Positions 44,232 through 52,636 are shown, numbered from the stretch's first letter. The stretch is 64,000 bases of DNA from an uncultured Alphaproteobacteria bacterium (GCA_944392535.1 CALXWY010000001.1:310001-374000), one strand, 5' to 3'. Notes: a model not told the origin generated them from the sequence alone. Program-made: numbers and translations.

Positions 44232-46400
44232 ATGAAACTTGGATTTTTTTTAGCCACATTATTTTTAATCCCTGGAATTGTTAACGCCGCAGATCGCACG
44301 TCGGCCAGTTCGGTGCGTGTTGGTGCCAATCGGGCGTCCCAGGTTGGCGCGCGAATGCCGACAATGACGGCCAATGTCGGTGGCGGTACAGTTGAACAGT
44401 CGGCTGTGTTGACGGTGAATCCACTGACCCCCAGTCCAAGTGTTGTGGAATCTGAATCTGATGATGGGGCGGATGATTCGTCGTCGGGGGGCGCGGATAC
44501 AGAAATCGTTGCAAACAGCCAGTCGTGTCGTGATGCATATCGGGCGTGTATGGATGAATTTTGTTTGCTGGATGAATCCGAGGGGAATCGTTGTGCGTGT
44601 TCTGCAAATATAAACCAGGCAAAACCACTTATCCAAGAAATACAAGAAATTCAAGAAGAAGCAGATTTGCTGTATACCGAAGGGGTTGAACGTGAACAAC
44701 TGGGGGCCCAGGCGCGGTTGGTATTTGGTGAAAGCGAAGCGGCACAAAAAAGTTCGCGCGTGTCGGGTATCAGCTTTGCAGATTGGATAAATATGGGGAC
44801 AGAACAAGAAGATGCCAGTTTGGGCGCAGATTATGATATTGGTGAAGGGCTGTATATGATGGCGGCAGAATTCTGTGCAGACAAATTGGCGGCCTGTGGT
44901 GATGATGCCCAGATGGAAGAAATATTGTATTCACGTTTAATTGTTCAAGATTGTAAAAATTATGAATCTTATTTGAATGACCAAAAATCTATTGCGGAAT
45001 CAAATAAACGCACAGCCGAAGCGGCCGTGCGCCAGGCGCGTTTAGATATGCTGGATACAACAAACAAGTATAATCGCGGCGAATGTTTATTGGCGTATCG
45101 TTCTTGTATCGCGGACAAGGGTGGCTGCGGCGTTAATTTTGAAAACTGTTTGGATGCAGATTTGCTGCAACGCCGTGCAAATGCGTGTGAAAATGTTTTG
45201 GATCAATGCATGGCTGTGCGTGAATACGTCTTGCAGGACTGGGAAGCCGAAGCGGTTTCCATACTGGCGGATGCGGAAAAATATGCTGATCGGTATGCAC
45301 GTCAAACGTGCTTGTCACGGATACAGTTGTGTTTGGAAGACGGCTGTTCAACCAGTACGAATTCAACATGTTTAACAGATGTTAATGTTGCCGCCGGTGT
45401 TTGCCCGGTTATTGATGAATGTGAAGCGATGATACCTGGTATCAAGGCGGTTGTTAATGACAAGTTGGGTTATCTGCGTACGCAATTCTGTCAAAATGAT
45501 GTTGACCAATGTTTGCGTGACCGCTGTGGCGAAAACTTTACTGCGCCGGAATGTGTCGGAAAAAGTGCGCGTGAAATTGCCGAACTGTGTCCCCAGGATA
45601 TGTTCCCGTCATGTAATAATGAAACGCAATTTGATATCATTGTGAATGCGGCATTGTTACAAATGGATTACCAGATGTTACAAGGCTGTTTGAATTATTT
45701 CAGTCAACAGTTGGGTGCGGTTTGCGGGACAGATATGTCGTGTCTGCCGACAGATACGTTGGTGACGTCGTTGACAGAAATTCCAGATAACCAGGAAGAT
45801 TTGGCCGCATTGCGTGAAACGTTGCGTGAAAATACAGAATTGTCGGTGGACGAATTCTTTGAACAGTTTGAACAGGATAAAACCGTGGCGGCGTGTCAAA
45901 GCAGTCAACGTCCGGCCGGTGAAAAAAGCTTGGGGGACAGTGTATTTACCAGTGCGAAGATGATTGCCCAAATTGGTGCAGAAAATCGCGCAATGCGTGC
46001 GCTGGAATCCAAGATCGCGGAACTGTCGCGCGAACAGGATTTGGCCGCGGCCGAAGAAAATTGTTATAATACTTACCAGGTTGAAAGCCCGGATGAATCC
46101 AGCAAAAATTACAGTTATATTCGCAGTGTGACATTTGAACCGGCGTTGCGTAATTGTCATGTCTGTCGCGTTCAACAGGTTTGTGAAACCGGTGGCCAGA
46201 ATGAATGGACTGGCGCAATGCAGGGGTTGGCCGGTGGATTGGCCGGTGGGGCATCAATGGGAACAATGGTGTCGCCTGGTTGGGGAACGTTGATTGGCGG
46301 TGTCGTTGGCGCGGTTGGTGGCGGACTGGTCGGCGGACTGGGCAGTGGCCAAGAAGAATTCTGTCAAGAAATTGAAACGTGTGAAGATATTAATATGTAA
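44232..46400 (+). CDS. Giant cysteine-rich secreted protein, paralogue C
   Basis: 722 residues from the ATG at 44232 (AGGGTGG ribosome site). Signal peptide (IVNA-AD) and a short Arg/Ala/Val linker. Motif C-x3-Y-x2-CMDEFC...RCACSA at about residues 98-122. Family units CLLAYRSC...CGVNFENC (about 285-308) and FCQNDVDQC...CGENF (about 420-438). A C-terminal CHVC...C is followed by a Gly-zipper hydrophobic segment (GLAGGLAGGASMGTMV onward, about 665-705), and the protein ends CEDINM. It forms a tandem pair with the next gene (51-bp gap), so co-expression is likely. Function unknown; export and multiple disulfides are the supported facts. Confidence 0.84.
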   Translation: MKLGFFLATLFLIPGIVNAADRTSASSVRVGANRASQVGARMPTMTANVGGGTVEQSAVLTVNPLTPSPSVVESESDDGADDSSSGGADTEIVANSQSCRDAYRACMDEFCLLDESEGNRCACSANINQAKPLIQEIQEIQEEADLLYTEGVEREQLGAQARLVFGESEAAQKSSRVSGISFADWINMGTEQEDASLGADYDIGEGLYMMAAEFCADKLAACGDDAQMEEILYSRLIVQDCKNYESYLNDQKSIAESNKRTAEAAVRQARLDMLDTTNKYNRGECLLAYRSCIADKGGCGVNFENCLDADLLQRRANACENVLDQCMAVREYVLQDWEAEAVSILADAEKYADRYARQTCLSRIQLCLEDGCSTSTNSTCLTDVNVAAGVCPVIDECEAMIPGIKAVVNDKLGYLRTQFCQNDVDQCLRDRCGENFTAPECVGKSAREIAELCPQDMFPSCNNETQFDIIVNAALLQMDYQMLQGCLNYFSQQLGAVCGTDMSCLPTDTLVTSLTEIPDNQEDLAALRETLRENTELSVDEFFEQFEQDKTVAACQSSQRPAGEKSLGDSVFTSAKMIAQIGAENRAMRALESKIAELSREQDLAAAEENCYNTYQVESPDESSKNYSYIRSVTFEPALRNCHVCRVQQVCETGGQNEWTGAMQGLAGGLAGGASMGTMVSPGWGTLIGGVVGAVGGGLVGGLGSGQEEFCQEIETCEDINM

Positions 46401-46451
46401 TTTGGGCGTTTGTCCAAATTACATGTTTTCTTGTTGTCGGAGAGAGTATAA

Positions 46452-48956
46452 ATGTTAATAAAAAAATTTGTTCTGTCTGTAATGGGGATTTTTGCATTCG
46501 TTGGAACGCAAAATGCGTTTGCTGTGGCGCGAACAACAACGCAATCTGCAATCCAACAAGGAACAACGGTTCGTACAAAAATAGAAGCCGTCGGTTTATA
46601 TGACCAGGCCTGTTATGATGCGTATTTTGGATGTATGGACCAGTTTTGTATCATTGATAATGCAAATGGTGGCGCGTGCGGGTGCAGTGATGACAGTATT
46701 GAATATGAACAGGAATTTGCCGCGATTCAAGAAATTCTGGATGAAGCCACACGTTTGCGCACCGAAGAGGTTGAACGTGTTCAGGCCGGCGCAAATGCAG
46801 ATATTATATTTTCTGGGGAACGCAGATATGACGCAGACGGAAATATTATTGATGACGATGAATTAAGTGCCGAAGAACAAAAGGCCCAAGAACGCGCAGA
46901 ATTGTTGGCGCTGTTTAATACCAGCATTTATGACGAACCAGAAGAAGATACAACAACCAGCATTGCGGATATGGTTGGTGACGAACTGTATCGCACGGCC
47001 GATGAATTGTGCGTGGCCCAGGTGCCGGATTCTTGTGCCGGGGATATTGATTTCTTGCGTCAATTATATTCGCGGCAAATTACGTCGGACTGTTTGGGGT
47101 ACAAGAATTCATTAACGGCGAAGCGGGCCGAAGCAGAACTGGATTTGGCAGATGCAGAAGCAGCAGTACGTGCGGCATTACAGGAAAGTTTTGAAAGTGC
47201 AAATAAATATGATTTGGGACAGTGTATGGTTGAATTCAAAAAGTGTATGCAGACCGAAGACGCATGTGGTGAAAACTGGGAAAACTGTGTCGCAACCATT
47301 GCCGCAGAAAATATGCAAAATAATGCCGCGGTCAGTACAGCTGGAACAGTTGCGGAATCTGTGGATACGTACAATATTACCGAATCAACAATGGACATAT
47401 TGAATACTAAACGTCCAATTTGTGAAAATGTTTTGGCCCAGTGTGTGGCTGTGCGTGATATGGTGTGGCCAAATTTCTTGAAAGAGGCCGCGCCCACAAT
47501 TCGGGTGGCGGAATTACAGGCAGAATCAAAATTCCGTCAGTCTTGTTTAACAACAATTTCTGAATGTATTACAACCGCGTGTCGCGATGATATTGCCGGC
47601 AAAGGCGTTGCCACCATGGATGCATGTTTGTCACGTCCGGAAATGGCGCGCAGTTTCTGCAAGGTTGAAATTGATCCGTGTGAACGTATGGAACCGCTGA
47701 TTTGGGGATATGTAGAAGACAAATTGGCGGCAATGCGTGTTGATGCATGTACACAAGAAGTCAAAGATTGCTTTACCGCCGACACGCGCTGTGGGGCGAA
47801 TTTTGAAAACTGTATTGGTATGGATTATGACTATATCCATGAAATGTGCCCAATTGACAGTCTGGTCGTGTGCAAGGCAAATAATCCGAATTTTTCCATG
47901 GACGATTTGGATTCTATGTTGATGGGATTGTATCTGAATATTGATAATGCAATGCTGGACCAGTGTCAAAACTTGGTTGACCAGAAAATGGCGGAAATTT
48001 GCGGCAGTACAACTGATTGTAACCGGTTTGCTGCGGATGATACAATTGGTACTGGTTCACTGCGGTCGCAGAAAGATGGCGATGTGTATCGGGTAACCGG
48101 GATGATTTCGTTCGGCAGTATTAAGATGGGTGACGCGTCCGGCCAAATGACAACATTAAATGCGGATGGTGATACCGTTAAACTGGGGCCTGGTGAAATT
48201 GGTGTTGGTGAATATATCGCAAAAATACGTGAACAAAATGCCGATGTTCCAAATGCTGATGCAATTATAAATACAATTGAAGAAGAATTGAATAATATCG
48301 CGGGGACAATTAATCGCACAATCGCGATGATAGAAGAAGACCCGGAAATTCAATATTGTGTCAGTGGGCGCGACCTGTCGCAGATAACTGGTGATGATGG
48401 TGCCACGACCGAAGCGCGCTTTCCGAACCTGTTGAACCAGGTGAAAATGCAAATCGCGGTTTCTGCGTTGCGCCAGGCACAAGACAATTATAATAACAAA
48501 TTGAATACGGCGATTGCGGATGCAACCAAAAATGCATCTGCCGACATCGCGCAATACATGTGCCAGAAAATTGCAGAAAATGGCGGAAATATGCTTGCCA
48601 GTGATGCAATTGCACAGTCAACGTCGTTAAATGTTCCATATGCAATCAGTTATGATGTTGGTACAGGGTTGACCGCCGAAGACTTAACACGTGGTGGTGC
48701 CGGCGTTGTCCAGGCGGGTGGCATGACATTCAAAAATGAGGCATATTTAGGTGGCGGATCTGGACTGGAAGGCGATGGTATGACCAAAGAGGTGACAGCT
48801 GTCTTTAATCGTGATACGCGTACATGTCATATCTGTACCACTATAACGACACAAAATTGTGAAACAACCGGCAGCGTCAGTTGGTTCCACAATAACCGTA
48901 ATGTTAATTGTACAACGGAAACGTCTGGACCGGTTTGTGAAGATATTGTGATGTAG
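46452..48956 (+). CDS. Giant cysteine-rich secreted protein, paralogue D
   Basis: 834 residues (GGAGAGA ribosome site). Signal peptide (NAFA-V), a very short linker compared with paralogues A and B, then C-x3-Y-x2-CMDQFC...ACGCSD (about residues 55-80). Units DLGQCMVEFKKC...CGENWENC (about 256-280) and DACTQEVKDC...CGANFENC (about 435-458) follow. A helical C-terminal half and the C-terminal signature CHIC...C...C...CEDIVM close it. It shares the ANKYDLGQC-x6-C block with A and B, so these form one subfamily. A terminator follows eight bases after the stop. Function unknown. Confidence 0.84.
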   Translation: MLIKKFVLSVMGIFAFVGTQNAFAVARTTTQSAIQQGTTVRTKIEAVGLYDQACYDAYFGCMDQFCIIDNANGGACGCSDDSIEYEQEFAAIQEILDEATRLRTEEVERVQAGANADIIFSGERRYDADGNIIDDDELSAEEQKAQERAELLALFNTSIYDEPEEDTTTSIADMVGDELYRTADELCVAQVPDSCAGDIDFLRQLYSRQITSDCLGYKNSLTAKRAEAELDLADAEAAVRAALQESFESANKYDLGQCMVEFKKCMQTEDACGENWENCVATIAAENMQNNAAVSTAGTVAESVDTYNITESTMDILNTKRPICENVLAQCVAVRDMVWPNFLKEAAPTIRVAELQAESKFRQSCLTTISECITTACRDDIAGKGVATMDACLSRPEMARSFCKVEIDPCERMEPLIWGYVEDKLAAMRVDACTQEVKDCFTADTRCGANFENCIGMDYDYIHEMCPIDSLVVCKANNPNFSMDDLDSMLMGLYLNIDNAMLDQCQNLVDQKMAEICGSTTDCNRFAADDTIGTGSLRSQKDGDVYRVTGMISFGSIKMGDASGQMTTLNADGDTVKLGPGEIGVGEYIAKIREQNADVPNADAIINTIEEELNNIAGTINRTIAMIEEDPEIQYCVSGRDLSQITGDDGATTEARFPNLLNQVKMQIAVSALRQAQDNYNNKLNTAIADATKNASADIAQYMCQKIAENGGNMLASDAIAQSTSLNVPYAISYDVGTGLTAEDLTRGGAGVVQAGGMTFKNEAYLGGGSGLEGDGMTKEVTAVFNRDTRTCHICTTITTQNCETTGSVSWFHNNRNVNCTTETSGPVCEDIVM

Positions 48957-48963
48957 TGTATTT

Positions 48964-48988
48964 GACCCGCCAACGGCGGGTCTTTTAT
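48964..48988 (+). terminator. Intrinsic terminator
   Basis: GACCCGCC-aac-GGCGGGTC followed by TTTT. It closes the 44232-48956 pair. Confidence 0.85.
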
Positions 48989-49067
48989 TTGAATACAAAA
49001 TTCCTAGACATTTTTGAAAATAAATGTGATATTATATATGCAGGTAAACGAACAAAAGGGGTTATTT

Positions 49068-49439
49068 ATGAAAAAAATTTCTGTGATTGCGGCCTTGGGC
49101 ACAATTGCCAGCGGGGCGGCATTTGCTGATTTCCAGCCGAATAATCCGGCGCCGGTTGGTGGCGGTTTTGTTGGCGGTAATGAAATAGTTGTCACGGTAA
49201 ATCAAGTCAAAGAAATGCGCGATGATACACCGGTGATTATCCAGGGACGTATCGTTCAACGTATGGGCGATGAAAAATATTTGTTTGAAGATTCAACAGG
49301 TTCGGTAACAGTTGAAATTGACCGCAAGGATTGGCGTGGCCAGACAGTAACACCGTCTGATACAGTTAAACTGTATGGCGAAGTTGATTCGGGCATGTTC
49401 AAAACCGAAGTTGATGTTGATTATGTCCAGAAATTGTAA
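49068..49439 (+). CDS. YgiW/YdeI-type BOF (OB-fold) periplasmic protein
   Basis: 123 residues from the ATG at 49068 (AAGGGG ribosome site). Signal peptide (GAAFA-D) then one BOF domain. VNQVKEMRDDTPVIIQGRIV, the central RMGDEKYLFEDSTGSVTVEID and VKLYGEVD-x-G-x-F-K-T-E-V-DVDYVQKL are the typical strands of the YgiW/YdeI stress-tolerance family. These proteins bind small ligands or metals through an OB fold and are often induced by oxidative or cationic-peptide stress. No two-component genes are adjacent. Its terminator immediately precedes the promoter of the leader RNA element. Confidence 0.88.
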   Translation: MKKISVIAALGTIASGAAFADFQPNNPAPVGGGFVGGNEIVVTVNQVKEMRDDTPVIIQGRIVQRMGDEKYLFEDSTGSVTVEIDRKDWRGQTVTPSDTVKLYGEVDSGMFKTEVDVDYVQKL

Positions 49440-49440
49440 T

Positions 49441-49471
49441 AAAAAAATCGCCCAGTTGGGCGATTTTTTTT
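49441..49471 (+). terminator. Intrinsic terminator
   Basis: AAAAAATCGCCCA/TGGGCGATTTTTTT hairpin directly after the BOF-protein stop codon. Confidence 0.85.
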
Positions 49472-49475
49472 ATGG

Positions 49476-49505
49476 TTTGCATTTATACTGAATAAATTGT
49501 ATAAT
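49476..49505 (+). promoter_or_regulatory. Promoter of leader RNA element copy 2
   Basis: TTTGCA (49476-49481), 18 bp, TATAAT (49500-49505). Start expected near 49512, giving a leader of about 200 nt before the ATG at 49714. Confidence 0.65.
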
Positions 49506-49511
49506 TCATAT

Positions 49512-49713
49512 GGCAACAATGTGTTATTGTTGTGTGGCTTCACATCCACTGCAAAGCATCGCGATATGCGATGAAAAATTCTCCAACCAATCCGGGTTGG
49601 AGGGGTCTTGAATATATATTGAATAAAGACCGCAATTCTTTGCAGTTGTTGTGAACCTCCAACCACTTGAAATTATTTCCGGTGGTTTTTTGTTGCAAAA
49701 ATGGGGGTCAAAG
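49512..49713 (+). promoter_or_regulatory. Structured 5' leader (copy 2), candidate attenuator or riboswitch
   Basis: Hairpins in order: CAACAAT/ATTGTTG (49514-49520, 49526-49532); CATCGC/GCGATG (49557-49562, 49568-49573); CTCCAACC/GGTTGGAG (49581-49588, 49595-49602). Then GGTCTT/AAGACC (49604-49609, 49626-49631) closes the conserved GAATATATATTGAATA loop; CAATT/AGTTG (49633-49637, 49644-49648). An intrinsic terminator AACCAC/GTGGTT plus six T (49661-49691) ends it. The 8-mer CTCCAACC recurs at 49657-49664 overlapping the terminator's 5' arm. GGTTGGAG could therefore pair with either copy and choose between termination and read-through. The inferred controlled gene starts 22 bp after the T-run. 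Confidence 0.6.
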
Positions 49714-50466
49714 ATGAAAAAGATATTTGTCGCCATTGTCGCGTGTATGATATGCAATGTTGGTTGGGGTCTTCCAGTGGTATGCCGGGGTGACAAGTGT
49801 ATTCCAGGTGAGTGGTCCCCAACATATTCTGCCAATGACTGTCAGGTTTGTCCAGCCAACACATATCAAGATGGCTGTATTAATCCTAGTAAAGAGTGTA
49901 CCCCGTGTCCCGCGGGGACCGTCACGATTGGCGATACGTGGGCCGATCATGACAGTATTGATGATTGTATTCCGATGGAAACAGAAGAAATATCTTGTAA
50001 TCCGGGATATTATTTACCCGCAAACAGTCAACAATGCACACAATGTCCACGTAATCATTATTGTCCCGGTGGGACGTTTACAGAAACGACATCTGATTCT
50101 GGGATAACACAATGTCCAGATAACACAACATCACAGCCGGGTTCAGACAGCGCAGATGACTGTGTTCTGAATATACCGTGTAATCCGGGATATTATTTAC
50201 CCGCAAACAGTCAACAATGCACACAATGTCCACGTAATCATTATTGTCCCGGTGGGACGTTTACAGAAACGACATCTGATTCTGGGATAACACAATGTCC
50301 AGATAATATGTATTCACCACTGGGGTCAGATAGTGCGGATGATTGTGGGCGCGTGTTACATATTGGCGAATATATTTTATATCTGCGTACGGCAAAACTG
50401 ACCGTGCCATCACTGAATGTCCAGATTGGCAACACGATATATTATGGTGATATGTTCCCCGCGTAA
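49714..50466 (+). CDS. Secreted cysteine-repeat protein (TNFR/GCC2-GCC3-like), two repeats
   Basis: 250 residues; ATG at 49714 after GGGGGTCAAAG. Signal peptide (CNVGWG). The mature protein has Cys-rich units of the form C-x2-C-P-A-G-T...C and NPGYYLPANSQQCTQCPRNH (Ephrin-receptor/GCC2_GCC3-like spacing). The main unit is duplicated in tandem (61-residue period). The last 40 residues contain no Cys and form a strand-rich tail (YILYLRTAKLTVPSLNVQIG) shared exactly with the inverted paralogue at 58839-59414. Probably a surface or periplasmic disulfide-rich protein. It is preceded by the structured leader, the only clue to regulation. Confidence 0.8.
   Translation: MKKIFVAIVACMICNVGWGLPVVCRGDKCIPGEWSPTYSANDCQVCPANTYQDGCINPSKECTPCPAGTVTIGDTWADHDSIDDCIPMETEEISCNPGYYLPANSQQCTQCPRNHYCPGGTFTETTSDSGITQCPDNTTSQPGSDSADDCVLNIPCNPGYYLPANSQQCTQCPRNHYCPGGTFTETTSDSGITQCPDNMYSPLGSDSADDCGRVLHIGEYILYLRTAKLTVPSLNVQIGNTIYYGDMFPA
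49996..50123 (+). repeat. Intragenic direct repeat, unit A
   Basis: This 128-bp unit recurs 183 bp downstream (50179-50306) with no difference seen, encoding the same Cys-rich block twice in frame. Confidence 0.9.
50179..50306 (+). repeat. Intragenic direct repeat, unit B
   Basis: Second copy of the 128-bp unit at 49996-50123. The inverted paralogue at 58839-59414 has only one copy. Confidence 0.9.
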
Positions 50467-50813
50467 TAATTAATATCACCGCCATGGGGCCCGGGGTAAA
50501 TAAAAAATCGCCTAATTGGGCGATTGACTTGGGTATTGTTTGAATGTGCCGGTTGCAAATGGCGCGGTGACTTGAATTGATATGCGCCGGTGCAAAGACG
50601 TGTAAGCGAAAAAAATTGTATGCAGCCTGGGGCGTGTCCAGAAAACTGGAAACGCATCCCGGATGTGGTCAATATATCGGATGGAATGTTTTTTTGGGGG
50701 GCGATGATAGTGGTGCATGGACGTAATTCAGACAGATGCCAATATTAATCTCTGGTGTTTTTATGTTTTTTTCAATAAACATATGAATGGAATATGTTTA
50801 TAATTGCAATAAC
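50467..50813 (+). other. Gene-free interval, possible coding remnant
   Basis: After the Cys-repeat gene there is a hairpin AATCGCC/GGGCGATT (about 50508-50525) without a T-run on this strand. Between about 50550 and 50730 two plus-strand frames read protein-like in pieces (MQPGACPENWKRIPDVV; GQYIGWNVFLGGDDSGAWT) but are interrupted. This may be a decayed gene end. The last 15 bases hold a TATAAT box (50799-50804) ten bases before recO. Confidence 0.4.
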
Positions 50814-51458
50814 ATGAAATTGGAATCGTCGGGAATTTTGATATCGTTGCGACCGTTTGGGGAACGCGATTGTGTGGCACACATATTTACGTCTGGGTAT
50901 GGGGTTATGTGTGGTATGATGCGTGGTGCAATGGTTGCGAAAAAAAACAGGCCTTTGGTTGGGCAAGTGGGTGTGGCATCATGGAATGCACGATTGGATT
51001 CGCAATTGGGCACATTTCATTGGGAACCAGAAAAGAATTTGGCGGCAGGTGTTATGTTGTCGCGCGGCGGATTGGGATTTTTGAACAGTGCGTTCGGACT
51101 GATTTTATCTTTGTTGCCGGAACGCGAACAGTACAAGAATTTGTATGACCAGACGTTGAATATGCTGGATAATTTATGTTCGGATGCGGCAACCGAATTG
51201 TACCAGAATTGGGAAATTGCCTTGTTGCGCGAAATGGGGTATGCATTGGATTTGCGATCGTGTTCAGGGTGCGGGACGCATGACGATTTACAGTATTTAT
51301 CGCCACGGACTGGGCGGGCGGTTTGTGCAAAATGTGCCGCACCATATGTGGATAAACTGTATCATTTGCCACTGGATTTGAATGTGCTGCGGCACTTTAT
51401 TAATCGTGCATGTGATGCCCAGGGTGTGGAATTGCCACTGGCGCGAAAAATTTTGTAA
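50814..51458 (+). CDS. recO: DNA repair protein RecO
   Basis: 214 residues from the ATG at 50814. An N-terminal OB fold (ESSGILISLRPFGERDCVAHIFT, then GYGVMCGMMRGAM) is followed by a helical domain. A four-Cys zinc site (RSCSGCG...CAKCA, about residues 148-178) matches RecO. RecO loads RecA on SSB-coated DNA in the RecFOR pathway. It is shorter than most alphaproteobacterial RecO proteins (about 240). The TATAAT box sits ten bases before the ATG with no ribosome site, so the message may be leaderless. A second, truncated recO-like start lies at 59707. Confidence 0.9.
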   Translation: MKLESSGILISLRPFGERDCVAHIFTSGYGVMCGMMRGAMVAKKNRPLVGQVGVASWNARLDSQLGTFHWEPEKNLAAGVMLSRGGLGFLNSAFGLILSLLPEREQYKNLYDQTLNMLDNLCSDAATELYQNWEIALLREMGYALDLRSCSGCGTHDDLQYLSPRTGRAVCAKCAAPYVDKLYHLPLDLNVLRHFINRACDAQGVELPLARKIL

Positions 51459-51466
51459 AGTTACTA

Positions 51467-51494
51467 ATTATTCCTTGCACTGGGAATAATTTTT
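51467..51494 (+). terminator. Intrinsic terminator after recO
   Basis: ATTATTCC-ttgcact-GGGAATAAT followed by TTTTT; an AT-rich but complete stem. Confidence 0.65.
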
Positions 51495-51534
51495 ATGTAT
51501 TGTAACTATCGTTCAACAGACAAAGGAGAAAATG

Positions 51535-52362
51535 ATGACTTGGACAATTTTAATCCTGGTGATTGGTATTCTGTTGTTCTTGTTCGGTGGTATGTTGCTG
51601 GGCAAGGGTGACGACAAAAAACCATCTGCGGGAAAAATCGTTGCAAACAAATCTGTCACATTAATTGCGATTATTTTAATTGCAGGCAGCATGTGCCGTC
51701 TGTATACACCGTATTATCTGACCGCGGTTAACCCGGCAATTGTACAGGAAATGATTACAGGTATGCAGGAACAGCAACAGGCGGAAAAGAACAAGCAAAT
51801 TCGCAAGTATGTTCGCGAAGAAGGTGACAGAATGATGCGTGATGCGCCGGTTCTGGGTAATCGCGATGCGAAAAAGACAATCTATGTCTGGACAGACTTT
51901 TCTTGCCCATTCTGCCGTCGGGTTCATGGTGAACTGGATCGCGTGATGGCGAATCGTGATGATTTCCGCGTTGTTGTAAAGAACTTCTCTATCCATGGGG
52001 CTTTGTCTGATGCGCCGGCCAAGGCAGTTATTGCAGCAAACCTGCAAGATCCAGAAAAGGCCGCGGAACTGACAGACATGCTGATGACGCGTGAATATTA
52101 TACGCAAGCAGATTTGGAAGACCAAGCCAACGTGGCAGACAAGGTTGAAGCAAATGTTATGAAATTTGCCAAAGAAGTTGGATTGGATACAGAAAAATTG
52201 AAAGAAGATATGAACGGCGAAGTTGTTGCACGCGAATTGAGAAATGTACGTGATTTGGCACAACGCTTTGAAATCAATGGTACACCGTTCTTGATTATCG
52301 GTGAACAGGCGTTCCCGGGTGCAATCCCAGCGGATCAAATTGAAGCCGCATTGAATGAATAA
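51535..52362 (+). CDS. Membrane-anchored DsbA-family thiol:disulfide oxidoreductase
   Basis: 275 residues (AAGGAG ribosome site; ATG at 51535 has better spacing than 51532). Two hydrophobic helices near the N-terminus (about residues 3-24 and 42-60) anchor it in the inner membrane. A helical spacer and a periplasmic DsbA-like domain follow with the active site FSCPFCRRVH (CPFC, about residue 123-126) and the cis-Pro loop INGTPFLIIG (about 246). It likely oxidises or isomerises cysteines of exported proteins. Given seven giant Cys-rich exported proteins in this window, these are plausible substrates (inference). DsbB is not present here. Confidence 0.9.
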   Translation: MTWTILILVIGILLFLFGGMLLGKGDDKKPSAGKIVANKSVTLIAIILIAGSMCRLYTPYYLTAVNPAIVQEMITGMQEQQQAEKNKQIRKYVREEGDRMMRDAPVLGNRDAKKTIYVWTDFSCPFCRRVHGELDRVMANRDDFRVVVKNFSIHGALSDAPAKAVIAANLQDPEKAAELTDMLMTREYYTQADLEDQANVADKVEANVMKFAKEVGLDTEKLKEDMNGEVVARELRNVRDLAQRFEINGTPFLIIGEQAFPGAIPADQIEAALNE

Positions 52363-52380
52363 ATCACTTGTTTGCATGTT

Positions 52381-52410
52381 AAAAAAAATCGTCCAATTGG
52401 GCGATTTTTT
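52381..52410 (+). terminator. Intrinsic terminator
   Basis: AAATCGTCCAATTGGGCGATTT-type hairpin (one G-T pair) followed by seven T, after the DsbA-like gene. Confidence 0.8.
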
Positions 52411-52590
52411 TGTGGGATGTTTTTTATATTCGGGGCATGGGTGGAAACAATTGTCGGCCATGTGTGTTGCAGGGTATTGGGTGATAATTTGCCCCCCGGA
52501 CTGTGTTTTACAACGGCATAAAGGGGCGCGGGATTACCGTCTGGCGTATGTATCCGTAACTGGGGCGTATATTATTATACCTTATTGAAT

Positions 52591-52616
52591 AAAAAAATCC
52601 GCCAATCGGCGGATTT
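52591..52616 (-). terminator. Terminator of the rpsF-rpsR-rplI operon
   Basis: On the minus strand ATCCGCC-gatt-GGCGGAT followed by seven T, about 20 bp after the rplI stop. Confidence 0.8.
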
Positions 52617-52636
52617 TACGTAAAACACGTGCTGAA

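Larger units (their letters stand above)
49905..50466 (+). repeat. Inverted repeat with 58839-59220 (Cys-repeat genes)
   Basis: The 3' part of this gene and of the minus-strand gene at 58839 are nearly identical (a single base difference near the 3' end; scattered ones near 49905-49950). This copy has one extra 183-bp repeat. Together with the matching leaders this is a duplicated, inverted cassette. Confidence 0.85.

Noticed and set aside
49512..49713. T-box riboswitch
   Set aside because: No T-box consensus (TGGNACCGCG) or specifier-loop features, and the regulated gene is not an aminoacyl-tRNA synthetase or amino-acid gene.
49996..50306. CRISPR-like direct repeats
   Set aside because: Only two 128-bp units, in frame inside a coding gene, with a 55-bp spacer. 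No short repeats, no cas genes.
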